Shown here: piece by piece, positions 15,914 through 23,764 of the stretch
How the letters are laid out: every line of letters begins with the position of its first letter
How positions within the stretch are numbered: the stretch's first letter is position 1
Assembly: GCF_900096945.1 (NCBI RefSeq)
Contig: NZ_FMKA01000017.1
Span: 1-64,000, forward strand
Direction of reading: 5' to 3'
Source of the DNA: Anaerobium acetethylicum
GTDB lineage: Bacteria; Bacillota; Clostridia; Lachnospirales; Lachnospiraceae
DNA: 64,000 nt
Translations under genes and position numbers: made by a program
Notes under the pieces: generated by a model
Database searches by the model: none
What the model was told of the DNA's origin: nothing
Seen by the model: only the letters and a program-made list of their open reading frames with translations

Positions 15914-15926
15914 AAGGACTCCTCCA

Positions 15927-17327
15927 TTAATTAGTTTGATACTTTGTGCGTAAAAAATCCAATGCATAACTCGGAAACATTGCATAAGTCAGAATATCCT
16001 CGTCGGATTTTGCAAGTGCGCCAAGTTCATTTTTTGCAGTTTCAAATCCAGGTTCCAGCATATCGGCAGGTTTGTTCATGTTTGGCTTGTCGCTGCCAAG
16101 TGCTTTTTCTAAAAGTTCCGAAGATATAGGACCTGGGGGCATTCCATACATGCCGCGGCAGTAATCTCTCAGCTCCTTACTCATTAAGGAGTAGCGCTTG
16201 CCGGTTATTACATTGGTTGTAGCCTGAGCACCGCATATCTGGCTTGATGGAGTGGCAAGGGGAGGATATCCCATGTCGGCACGTACCTGGGTGACCTCTT
16301 TCAGGATTTCCGGAAGCCTGTCATACAAGTTCATGGCGGTCAACTGACTTTCTAAACTTGAGAGCATTCCGCCTGGAACTTGATGTTCTAAGCAGTCGAC
16401 ATCGACACCGATCAATTTAGTCTCATACTCTGCATATTTCTTTCGTAAAATTAGAAAATCATCATTGATGGACTTAAAATGTCCAAGCTCGATTCCAGGA
16501 TCACGGCTTGTGCCTTTTAAAGCAGACAGGAAGCTTTCGATTGGAGGATGAGCCGGTCCCATGGACATTGAAGAGACGCACACGTCTATTCCGTCCACTC
16601 CAGCCCGAATTGCCTCCCAGTAAGCCATTTCGGCCATTCCGCCAGTACAGTGGCAGTGGAGATGAACTGGAATCTTCAATTTTGCCTTTAAAGCAGAAAT
16701 CAATTCATATGCAGCCTGTGGTGTCATTAAACCTGCCATATCTTCAACATGCATAAGGGAAGCCCCCAGTTTTTCCTGCTCTAACGCATTCTGAACAAAT
16801 ATATCGGTAGTATGGAAGGGACTGATATTATACTGAACAGAACCTTCGATTTTTTTTCCAGCCTTCTTTACTGCCTTAAAAGCAGATTCACAATTTCTCA
16901 AATCCTGTAATGCATCAAAAATTAAAAATATATCAATACCGGCCTCAGCGGCCTTTTCTACAAATTTTTCTACAATATCGTCTGGATAAGCTTTATAACC
17001 TACTAAATTTTGTGCGCGAAGAACCATCTTTAGCGGGGTCTTCTTGACATATTTCTTGAATTCTCTAATCCTATCCCAGGGATCTTCTTTTAAAAATCTG
17101 ACTGCAACATCAAAAGTTGCACCACCCCACATTTCAATACTATCATATCCGACCTGATCCATGCGGGTCAGAAGCGGAGCCATATCGGCAGTGGTCATAC
17201 GGGTTGCCAGTAAAGACTGCTGTCCGTCACGAAATTCAACACTGTTGAATTTCAAAGGGGTGCCGGCATTTATAAAGTCTGCTGCACCGATTCCATCGGG
17301 ATATTTTGTTCTTTTTGTCCAAAACAA
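15927..17327 (-). CDS. OadA/PycB-like carboxyltransferase-fold enzyme with altered active site
   Basis: A 466-residue protein aligning along its whole length with the carboxyltransferase domain of oxaloacetate decarboxylase alpha and pyruvate carboxylase (WGGATFDVAVRFLKEDPW, LRAQNLVGY, VPGGMLSSLESQL). Metal ligands Asp34 and the HLHCH pair (222-226) are kept. The Lys that is carbamylated and binds metal in the family motif IKDM(A/S)G is Glu195 here (VEDMAG). No biotin-carrier domain is attached and no oadB/oadG is nearby. A biotin carboxyl transfer role is therefore doubtful; a metal-dependent C-C lyase, aldolase or decarboxylase is more likely. The start is TTG after AAAGGA. A near-perfect promoter and an operator shared with the 18.9 and 31.3 kb promoters precede it. 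Confidence 0.78.
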   Translation of the reverse strand: MFWTKRTKYPDGIGAADFINAGTPLKFNSVEFRDGQQSLLATRMTTADMAPLLTRMDQVGYDSIEMWGGATFDVAVRFLKEDPWDRIREFKKYVKKTPLKMVLRAQNLVGYKAYPDDIVEKFVEKAAEAGIDIFLIFDALQDLRNCESAFKAVKKAGKKIEGSVQYNISPFHTTDIFVQNALEQEKLGASLMHVEDMAGLMTPQAAYELISALKAKLKIPVHLHCHCTGGMAEMAYWEAIRAGVDGIDVCVSSMSMGPAHPPIESFLSALKGTSRDPGIELGHFKSINDDFLILRKKYAEYETKLIGVDVDCLEHQVPGGMLSSLESQLTAMNLYDRLPEILKEVTQVRADMGYPPLATPSSQICGAQATTNVITGKRYSLMSKELRDYCRGMYGMPPGPISSELLEKALGSDKPNMNKPADMLEPGFETAKNELGALAKSDEDILTYAMFPSYALDFLRTKYQTN

Positions 17328-17405
17328 AATACTTCATTCCTTTCATTTTCATTTCTATATAGCAGAAATCCAAACTGGGAAGGAAATGGTTTCTGTATAA
17401 GATGC

Positions 17406-17427
17406 AACGTTATACTAAATCGTAATA
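17406..17427. promoter_or_regulatory. operator O1 of the LacI regulon
   Basis: Reads AACGTTATACTAAATCGTAA. It shares 13 identical bases (AACGTTATACTAA) plus a CG two bases later with sites at 18903 and 31311. It lies immediately downstream of the -10 of the OadA-like gene, the position expected for repression. The likely binder is the LacI protein encoded at 17591-18604. Confidence 0.8.
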
Positions 17428-17430
17428 CCT

Positions 17431-17459
17431 ACTATACAAAAGAATGGTTGCTTTGTCAA
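17431..17459 (-). promoter_or_regulatory. promoter of the OadA-like/CMD operon
   Basis: On the minus strand TTGACA and TATAGT are separated by exactly 17 bases, close to the sigma-A consensus. The operator follows 3 bases downstream. Confidence 0.85.
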
Positions 17460-17517
17460 GATAAAAGAAATAGTGTAAGGGAAACAGCTCATAGGACATG
17501 CTCCTCCTCGCGGAGCG

Positions 17518-17586
17518 TTTTTAATGTATAGGAAATTCGAGGAATTTCCTATACATTAAAAAAAGAGTCTGCCTAGGCAGACTCTG
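17518..17586 (-). terminator. double hairpin terminator after the LacI gene
   Basis: Two stems: AGAGTCTGCC/GGCAGACTCT at 17565-17586, and AATGTATAGGAAATT/AATTTCCTATACATT at 17521-17560, with A/T runs on both sides. They end the minus-strand LacI transcript and insulate the OadA-like promoter. Confidence 0.85.
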
Positions 17587-17590
17587 GCAT

Positions 17591-18604
17591 CTACAGGGTA
17601 AAACTTTCCCGAAGGATTACTTCGGCATCTACCATGTGATGGATGGGACTAATATGATTGCTTTCTAATATTTTTTTTACGGTATCAATAACCAAATGGC
17701 CGATCTTGGCATTTGGCATTTCTATTACACTTAGAGAAGGGATACAAAATGCTGTGGTTTCCGTTTCTAACATTCCAATTGTAAGAATCTCGATATCCTC
17801 TGGAATGCGCAAATGATGTTTATGGAAGGTATGTAAAGCGCCGATTGCCATGGAATCAGAATCAAAAAAGACTGCCTTTGGAGCATTCGAAAGGCTGCAG
17901 ATTTCTTCGGCTGCCTGAGCGCCACCGGTGACAGTACCTGGTCCTTTGATGATATGTTCGGAAGACACATTGATGCCGACCTGGGAACATGCGTATAGAA
18001 AAGCCTGTGTACGAAGGCCAGTTGCTACGTAAGACTGACTCGAAGAGACAACCATTACTTCGGAATACCCTTTTTTACGGAATAGATCAGCTACCTGAAA
18101 TCCGATTTTTTGGTGATCTGTCCGGACTGTGGAGAACTGTTCAGACTCTCGGTTAATCAGAATGATGGGCATATTAGGCTTCAAAGATTCCAGATATGCA
18201 ATGTCACGATTGGAAGCAGCACCGATAATTGCAATGTTATAGCTGTTATTGATGATAGAGGAAGCGTCGCGCTCTAAGAAATCGTTCTCGTATGCCTGGA
18301 CGATGAATTCGCAAAGGAAATTCTGTGTCTTTATTTCCTTCTGCAGCGCATTCAAAAAGGAGGCAAGGATTGAATTACGGTCGTCAAGCGGCCAGAAAAA
18401 TGCAATTGTCGGCTTTGATGCATCCTGGGAGCGGAGCCTCCTGGCGCTGAGGTTTGGCTGATAAGATAAGTCTTTCATAACGGCAAATACCCGTTCCTGA
18501 GTCTGGGCAGAAATCCCTCTTTCTTTGGACTTGCCGCTGATAATAATTGAGACTGTAGTGGGAGAAACCCCTGCTAGTTTTGCTACATCCTTAATGGTTG
18601 CCAT
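17591..18604 (-). CDS. LacI-family repressor of the 2-hydroxy acid regulon
   Basis: A 337-residue regulator. The LacI helix-turn-helix is at residues 1-25 (MATIKDVAKLAGVSPTTVS), the hinge region around 45-60, and a periplasmic-binding-like sensor domain follows (PTIAFFWPLDDRN, then GAASNRD, then VFFDSDSMAIGALHTF). It lies between the two promoters it probably controls, that of the OadA-like operon on the left and of the PFOR operon on the right. Each promoter carries the AACGTTATACTAA operator just after the -10. Its own start is preceded by A/T-rich DNA with no copy of the operator. The effector is probably the imported hydroxy acid or a CoA/phosphate intermediate (inference). Confidence 0.9.
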   Translation of the reverse strand: MATIKDVAKLAGVSPTTVSIIISGKSKERGISAQTQERVFAVMKDLSYQPNLSARRLRSQDASKPTIAFFWPLDDRNSILASFLNALQKEIKTQNFLCEFIVQAYENDFLERDASSIINNSYNIAIIGAASNRDIAYLESLKPNMPIILINRESEQFSTVRTDHQKIGFQVADLFRKKGYSEVMVVSSSQSYVATGLRTQAFLYACSQVGINVSSEHIIKGPGTVTGGAQAAEEICSLSNAPKAVFFDSDSMAIGALHTFHKHHLRIPEDIEILTIGMLETETTAFCIPSLSVIEMPNAKIGHLVIDTVKKILESNHISPIHHMVDAEVILRESFTL

Positions 18605-18863
18605 TTATAAATACACCTGCTTTTCATTTTCAAATTTTCATTCGTTTTCTTTACATAATGGGGGCTACCGAGCCCCGCATCCTTCATGGCCATAAATGAC
18701 AATGGAACAGTTAAACTTAATTTATCATAAAGAATATAAGTCAAAGTGTCAAGCAAAGAATAGGAAACCAAATCCGGGTAAAAGTTTTTAAGTAAATATA
18801 TACAAAATAAATAAAAAAAATACTTAAAAACTGCCAAAATTAATCATCACGTCAAATAAAATG

Positions 18864-18938
18864 TTGACAATGGAATAAAAATAAATTATGGTTATACACA
18901 TGAACGTTATACTAACACGTTAAACTAACACGTTAAAC
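18864..18938 (+). promoter_or_regulatory. promoter and operator O2 of the PFOR operon
   Basis: TTGACA (18864) and TATGGT (18887) are spaced by 17 bases. From 18903 follow AACGTTATACTAACACGTT and a second overlapping copy of ACTAACACGTTAA, giving a duplicated half-site. The operator covers the expected transcription start. The rest of the 353-base gap 18605-18957 is A/T-rich with no other feature seen. Confidence 0.85.
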
Positions 18939-18957
18939 CGAAGAATACCAAATAAAT

Positions 18958-21900
18958 ATGAGCAAATTTGATGATCTTAACTGGGAAGAAGGAGCATCAA
19001 TCGAAGGAAGGATGAAAAGCAAAATGAGCAAAATGATAAAGAGGGCAATGGATGGCAACGAAGCGGCAGCTTATGCTTCTTATGCATTTACGGAGGTAGC
19101 TGCCATTTATCCAATTACACCATCTTCACCGATGGCCGAGCTGGTAGATAAATGGTCGGCAAATGGGATGAAAAATATTTTTGGACAGCAGGTAAAATTA
19201 GTCGAAATGCAGTCGGAATGTGGAGCGGTCTCTGCGGTACATGGTGCTTTGGATGGAGGCGTACTTGCAACGTCCTATACGGCATCACAGGGTCTGATGC
19301 TGATGATTCCGACTATGTACCGTATTGCAGGACAGTTAAAGCCGGGCGTTATCCATGTGGCATCCAGAAATGTGGCAACACATGCAATCTCGATATCTGC
19401 TGAGCATTCTGATGTTATGGCGTGCCGTCAGACAGGTTATGCATTAATGGCATCCTCAAGTGTGCAGGAAGCAATGGATTTAGGTGCAGTTTCCCATCTG
19501 GCAGCAATAAAAGGGCATGTGCCATTTTTACATTTCTTTGATGGATTCAGGACTTCCCATGAAGTGCAGAAGGTGGATTGTCTCGATTATGATGATCTGG
19601 CGAAAATGGTAGACCAGAATGAATTAAAAAAATTCAGGGAGAATGCATTGAATCCGGAACATCCGGTACTTCGTACTACGGGTCAGTATTCTGATACGTA
19701 TTTCCAGAGCCGCGAGGCATGTAATTCCTATTATGATGCATTGCCGGATATCGTGGCAGAGTATATGGATCAGATTAATGAAGTGACCGGACGCAGCTAT
19801 AAGCCGTTCAACTATTACGGTGCGGCGGATGCAGAGTATGTAATAGTCGGAATGGGTTCATCAACGGGCTGTGTACAGGAAAGCATTGACTATTTATTAG
19901 AAAAAGGCGAAAAAGTAGGATACATGGAAGTTCATCTGTATCGTCCATTCTCTGCAAAATATTTCTTAAGCCAGTTACCGGATACAGTCAAAAAAATGAC
20001 TGTGGCGGACAGAACGAAAGAACCAGGTGCAGTTGGCGAACCTCTGTATGAAGATGTATGCTCTGTTATTCTGGAATCCGAAAGAGCGATTGATGTACTT
20101 GCCTGCAGATACGGTCTTGCAAGCAAAGAGTTTACACCGGCCCTGGTTATTGCCATGTACGAAAACATGAAGCAGGACACACCAAAGAATCACTATACAA
20201 TCGGTATCAATGATGACGTGACCGGATTATCCCTTCCTTATGGGAAAGAAGTAGATACAGTTCCTGAGGGAACCATAAGCTGCAAGTTCTGGGGACTTGG
20301 ATCGGATGGTACAGTTGGTGCAAATAAAAATACCATCAAGATTATCGGTGACCACACGGATATGAACGTTCAGGCATACTTTGAATATGATGGGAAAAAA
20401 TCAGGCGGTGTTACCCGTTCTCATCTGCGATTTGGCAAAAAGCCGATCCGCTCCACTTATCTGGTAAACCGGGCAGACTTTATCGCTTGCCATAATAAAT
20501 CTTATCTGGAGCGATATGATATTCTGGCTGATGCCAAAGAAGGCGCCAATGTCCTAATTACCTGCGACTGGAAAGAGGAAGAGCTTGAAAAACACCTGAC
20601 GGCGGAATTCAGGAAAGCGGCAGCTGAAAAGAAAATCCATCTTCATATTATCGATTCGACTGCAATCGCAAAAGAATTAGGCTTAGGAAGCAGAACAAAC
20701 ACGATCCTGCAGGCTGCATTCTTTAAAATCACAAATATCATTCCAATTGAAGAAGCAGCAGATTACATGAAGAAAGCAATTTATAAGTCATACGGCAAAA
20801 AAGGCGAAAAAATCGTCAATATGAATTATGCAGCAGTTGATAAGGGTATTGAGATGGTAAGAGAAGTAACTGTTCCTGCTGAATGGGCGGATTTGAAACT
20901 CGAGCCAGTTTCTATAGATGAATCATTGCCAAAGTGGATCAAGAATATACAGATTCCAGTAAATGCAATGAAAGGCGATTCCATCCCCGTAAGTGCATTC
21001 ATGGATCTTCCGGATGGCACGATGCCGCAGGGGACCTCAAAATATGAGAAACGCGGCATTGCTGACAACGTTCCAGTATGGGATAGCAGCAAATGCATTC
21101 AATGTAACCAGTGTGCTTACGTGTGCCCACATGCAGCAATTCGTCCTTTCTTATTAGATAAAGAAGAGGCATCAAAAGCTCCGGCTGAATTCGTGACGGT
21201 ACAGGCTGCCGGAAAAGGCATGGAAACATATCAGTACAGAATACAGACAGCAGTGCTTGACTGTACAGGATGTGGAAGCTGCGCAAAGGTATGTCCTTCA
21301 AAAGATAAAGCTCTTACCATGAAACCGTTGGATGAGAACAGGCATGAAGAAGCAAACTGGGAATATGCAGCAGCATTATCGAAAAAGGAAAATCCGATGA
21401 GTGTTTCTACTGTAAAAGGCAGCCAGTTTGAACAGCCCCTGCTGGAATTCCCGGGAGCATGCCCAGGATGTGGCGAGACACCGTATGCAAAACTCCTGAC
21501 CCAATTATACGGAGACCGTATGTATGTGGCAACAGCAACCGGATGCTCCCAGGTATGGGCAACAAGCTTCCCGTCATTCCCATATACAACAAACGAAAAT
21601 GGTAAAGGTCCTGCAGTAGGCGGTTCTCTATTCGAAAACAATGCAGAGTATGGTATGGGCATCTGGCTTTCAGTAGAGCAGCAGAGAGAAAAATTATTAG
21701 GAAAGGCAGAGGCTCTTGTAAAAATAACCACCAACGAAGAGTTAAAGAAAGCAGCATCAGCATGGATGGAAAGCTACAATGATGGAGCTGTGACGAAGGA
21801 AGCAAGCGAAGCCTTCAAAGCAGTTTTACTGAATTATGAGCCGGCAGAAGAAGATGCTCCAGTCATGGTATTCACCGATGGTACGCAGGAGGAACGCAGA

Positions 21901-22620
21901 TGCTGCGAGTCAGTGGCGGTAGAAGAAGCTTCACTCATAGCAGAAATCAGGGAAAATGCAGAGTATCTGACCAAGAAATCCGTATGGCTGTTTGGCGGAG
22001 ACGGCTGGGCCTACGATATCGGATATGGCGGACTTGATCATGTTTTAGCAAGCGGTGCAAACGTGAATGTCATGGTATTCGATACGGAAATTTATTCCAA
22101 TACAGGCGGTCAGGCTTCAAAATCAACTCCTACAGGGGCAGTTGCACAGTTCGCGGCGGCAGGCAAAAGAAGCAAGAAAAAAGACCTTGGAATGATGGCT
22201 ATGAGTTATGGCGATGTTTATGTAGCCCAGGTTGCGATGGGAGCCAGCCAGTCACAGTTCTTAAAAGCGGTACAGGAGGCAGAAAGCTATGACGGGCCAT
22301 CTCTGATCATCGCATATGCACCATGCATCAGCCATGGCTTACGCTGTGGAATGGAAGATGTACAGGGAGAAATAAAACGTGCAGTCGAAGTAGGATACTG
22401 GCAGATGTACAGGCATAATCCAATGCTTGCTGAAGAAGGAAAAAATCCATTTATTCTTGATTCCAAAGAACCAACGGGAGATTTTCAGGAATTTCTTCGC
22501 GGTGAAGTCCGTTTTTCTTCTCTTGAGAGAACATTCCCTGATGTTGCTGAAACATTATTTAAGCAGACGGAAAAAGAGGCGAAAGCCAGATATGCAAAAT
22601 ATAAAGCGCTAGCACAATAA
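18958..22620 (+). CDS. nifJ: pyruvate (2-oxoacid):ferredoxin oxidoreductase, single-chain NifJ type
   Basis: Oxidatively decarboxylates a 2-oxoacid to acyl-CoA and CO2 and reduces ferredoxin. The domain order is standard: N-terminal PFOR domain (AIYPITPSSPMAE), middle domains, two [4Fe-4S] motifs (CIQCNQCAYVCP and CTGCGSCAKVCP near residues 710 and 765), and the TPP domain with CPGCGE (near 837) and GGDGWAYDIGYGGLDHV. At 1220 residues it is slightly long. An extra 22 N-terminal residues precede the usual start, and the ATG at 19024 (after GAAGGAAGG) is a reasonable alternative start. Being first in an operon with Ptb, Buk and an IPMDH-like enzyme suggests that its substrate here may be 2-oxobutyrate or a branched 2-oxoacid as well as pyruvate. 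Confidence 0.92.
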   Translation: MSKFDDLNWEEGASIEGRMKSKMSKMIKRAMDGNEAAAYASYAFTEVAAIYPITPSSPMAELVDKWSANGMKNIFGQQVKLVEMQSECGAVSAVHGALDGGVLATSYTASQGLMLMIPTMYRIAGQLKPGVIHVASRNVATHAISISAEHSDVMACRQTGYALMASSSVQEAMDLGAVSHLAAIKGHVPFLHFFDGFRTSHEVQKVDCLDYDDLAKMVDQNELKKFRENALNPEHPVLRTTGQYSDTYFQSREACNSYYDALPDIVAEYMDQINEVTGRSYKPFNYYGAADAEYVIVGMGSSTGCVQESIDYLLEKGEKVGYMEVHLYRPFSAKYFLSQLPDTVKKMTVADRTKEPGAVGEPLYEDVCSVILESERAIDVLACRYGLASKEFTPALVIAMYENMKQDTPKNHYTIGINDDVTGLSLPYGKEVDTVPEGTISCKFWGLGSDGTVGANKNTIKIIGDHTDMNVQAYFEYDGKKSGGVTRSHLRFGKKPIRSTYLVNRADFIACHNKSYLERYDILADAKEGANVLITCDWKEEELEKHLTAEFRKAAAEKKIHLHIIDSTAIAKELGLGSRTNTILQAAFFKITNIIPIEEAADYMKKAIYKSYGKKGEKIVNMNYAAVDKGIEMVREVTVPAEWADLKLEPVSIDESLPKWIKNIQIPVNAMKGDSIPVSAFMDLPDGTMPQGTSKYEKRGIADNVPVWDSSKCIQCNQCAYVCPHAAIRPFLLDKEEASKAPAEFVTVQAAGKGMETYQYRIQTAVLDCTGCGSCAKVCPSKDKALTMKPLDENRHEEANWEYAAALSKKENPMSVSTVKGSQFEQPLLEFPGACPGCGETPYAKLLTQLYGDRMYVATATGCSQVWATSFPSFPYTTNENGKGPAVGGSLFENNAEYGMGIWLSVEQQREKLLGKAEALVKITTNEELKKAASAWMESYNDGAVTKEASEAFKAVLLNYEPAEEDAPVMVFTDGTQEERRCCESVAVEEASLIAEIRENAEYLTKKSVWLFGGDGWAYDIGYGGLDHVLASGANVNVMVFDTEIYSNTGGQASKSTPTGAVAQFAAAGKRSKKKDLGMMAMSYGDVYVAQVAMGASQSQFLKAVQEAESYDGPSLIIAYAPCISHGLRCGMEDVQGEIKRAVEVGYWQMYRHNPMLAEEGKNPFILDSKEPTGDFQEFLRGEVRFSSLERTFPDVAETLFKQTEKEAKARYAKYKALAQ

Positions 22621-22630
22621 GGAGAAGAAT

Positions 22631-23752
22631 ATGAGCACATTTATTGAAAGGATTTTGGGGAAAGAAGCAGGTTCCGTTGCTACGATTATGGCAGATTATG
22701 TGGTAATCAATGATGGTATTTCAAATGCTGCAGTGGATGAGATATCTGCTGTGGGAAATCAGGAGAAAGTATGGGTCATCCATGATCATGATGTACCGAC
22801 CGGAAGTACCGAGGCAGCTGGTATTTTAAGAAAGAATCTGGAATTTGCAACAAGGAATGGCTGTCATTATGTGCAGGCACAGGGAGTGGGATACCAGTAC
22901 ATGCTGAATGACATCATCAAGCCGGGAGAAATCATAATTGGCGGTGGAACCCATGGTAGTATCTTTGGTGCGAAAAAAGCATTGGGAATCAATGTAAGCA
23001 TTCCGGAACTAGCCCGCATCGCAGAGACAGGACGCTACAGTGTGATCGTGCCAGAGACTGTATCGGTTACTTTAACAGGAAATCTGCAGGAATCTGTCAG
23101 TGTGATGGATGCTGCAATGGATTTCCTTACAAAAGCCTCAGACGTAAAAGGAAAAGTAATTGAATTCGGCTGCCCGTCACTTGATGATCATCAGAAAGCA
23201 GTTCTCTGCAGCATGGCTTGTATGACAGGAGCTTACGCAGCAGTGATTGTTGAAGAACAATCTGAACAGGCAGTCGTCCTTGATCTGACAAACGTAAAGC
23301 CTATGATCATGATGCCCTGTGCCAGCCGTTCAGAACAGGACCAGGCAAAAATCGCTGAAAAATCGGTACTGGAAGGAACTGAACTTCAGGCTGGGCAGAT
23401 TGGAGGCTATACCGGAGGCACCATAGAAGAGTTGAGAACGGCAGCCGGGCTTATCAAAGATAAAAAGCTTGCCCGAGGATTCCGGTTAAGCATTTGTCCT
23501 GCAACCAGCAAAGACTACATACAGGCAATGGAAGAAGGAATTATCACAAAGTTTATTGATTATGGCGCACAGATTCAGGCACCGGGGGATCACAGCGTTG
23601 TAACGCAGGGAGCAGGAGCGATGGGCCATAATGAGAAACTTTTAACAACTGGTCTTTATACGTTTGCGGGCGCAATGGGTTGTGAAGATGCTGAAGTATA
23701 TACAGCTTCCGTTAATTCTGTAATTGCGGCGTCATATACAAAACTAATTTAA
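22631..23752 (+). CDS. aconitase/LeuC-family protein lacking the Fe-S cluster cysteines
   Basis: A 373-residue relative of the isopropylmalate dehydratase large subunit. The segment GFRLSICPATSKDYIQAMEEGIITKF lines up with GLRFIVCPATNKVFKDAIEAGYIRTF of the next gene. The cluster ligands are gone: the GSCTNG motif is IGGYTGG here, and the CGLCCG motif is replaced by HSVVTQGAGAMG. The DSHTTT motif became GGTHGSI. HDHDVPT is kept from the substrate-binding DH-x-x-P. It cannot be a normal [4Fe-4S] hydro-lyase. It could be a cluster-free isomerase or a partner subunit of the LeuD-LeuC fusion encoded 12 bases downstream. AGGAG precedes the ATG, and it follows PFOR by 10 bases. Confidence 0.75.
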   Translation: MSTFIERILGKEAGSVATIMADYVVINDGISNAAVDEISAVGNQEKVWVIHDHDVPTGSTEAAGILRKNLEFATRNGCHYVQAQGVGYQYMLNDIIKPGEIIIGGGTHGSIFGAKKALGINVSIPELARIAETGRYSVIVPETVSVTLTGNLQESVSVMDAAMDFLTKASDVKGKVIEFGCPSLDDHQKAVLCSMACMTGAYAAVIVEEQSEQAVVLDLTNVKPMIMMPCASRSEQDQAKIAEKSVLEGTELQAGQIGGYTGGTIEELRTAAGLIKDKKLARGFRLSICPATSKDYIQAMEEGIITKFIDYGAQIQAPGDHSVVTQGAGAMGHNEKLLTTGLYTFAGAMGCEDAEVYTASVNSVIAASYTKLI

Positions 23753-23764
23753 GGAGGCGCTGAC

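Noticed and set aside
15927-17327. Standard oxaloacetate decarboxylase or pyruvate carboxylase subunit
   Set aside because: The metal-binding Lys is replaced by Glu, and no biotin-carrier or membrane subunits are nearby.
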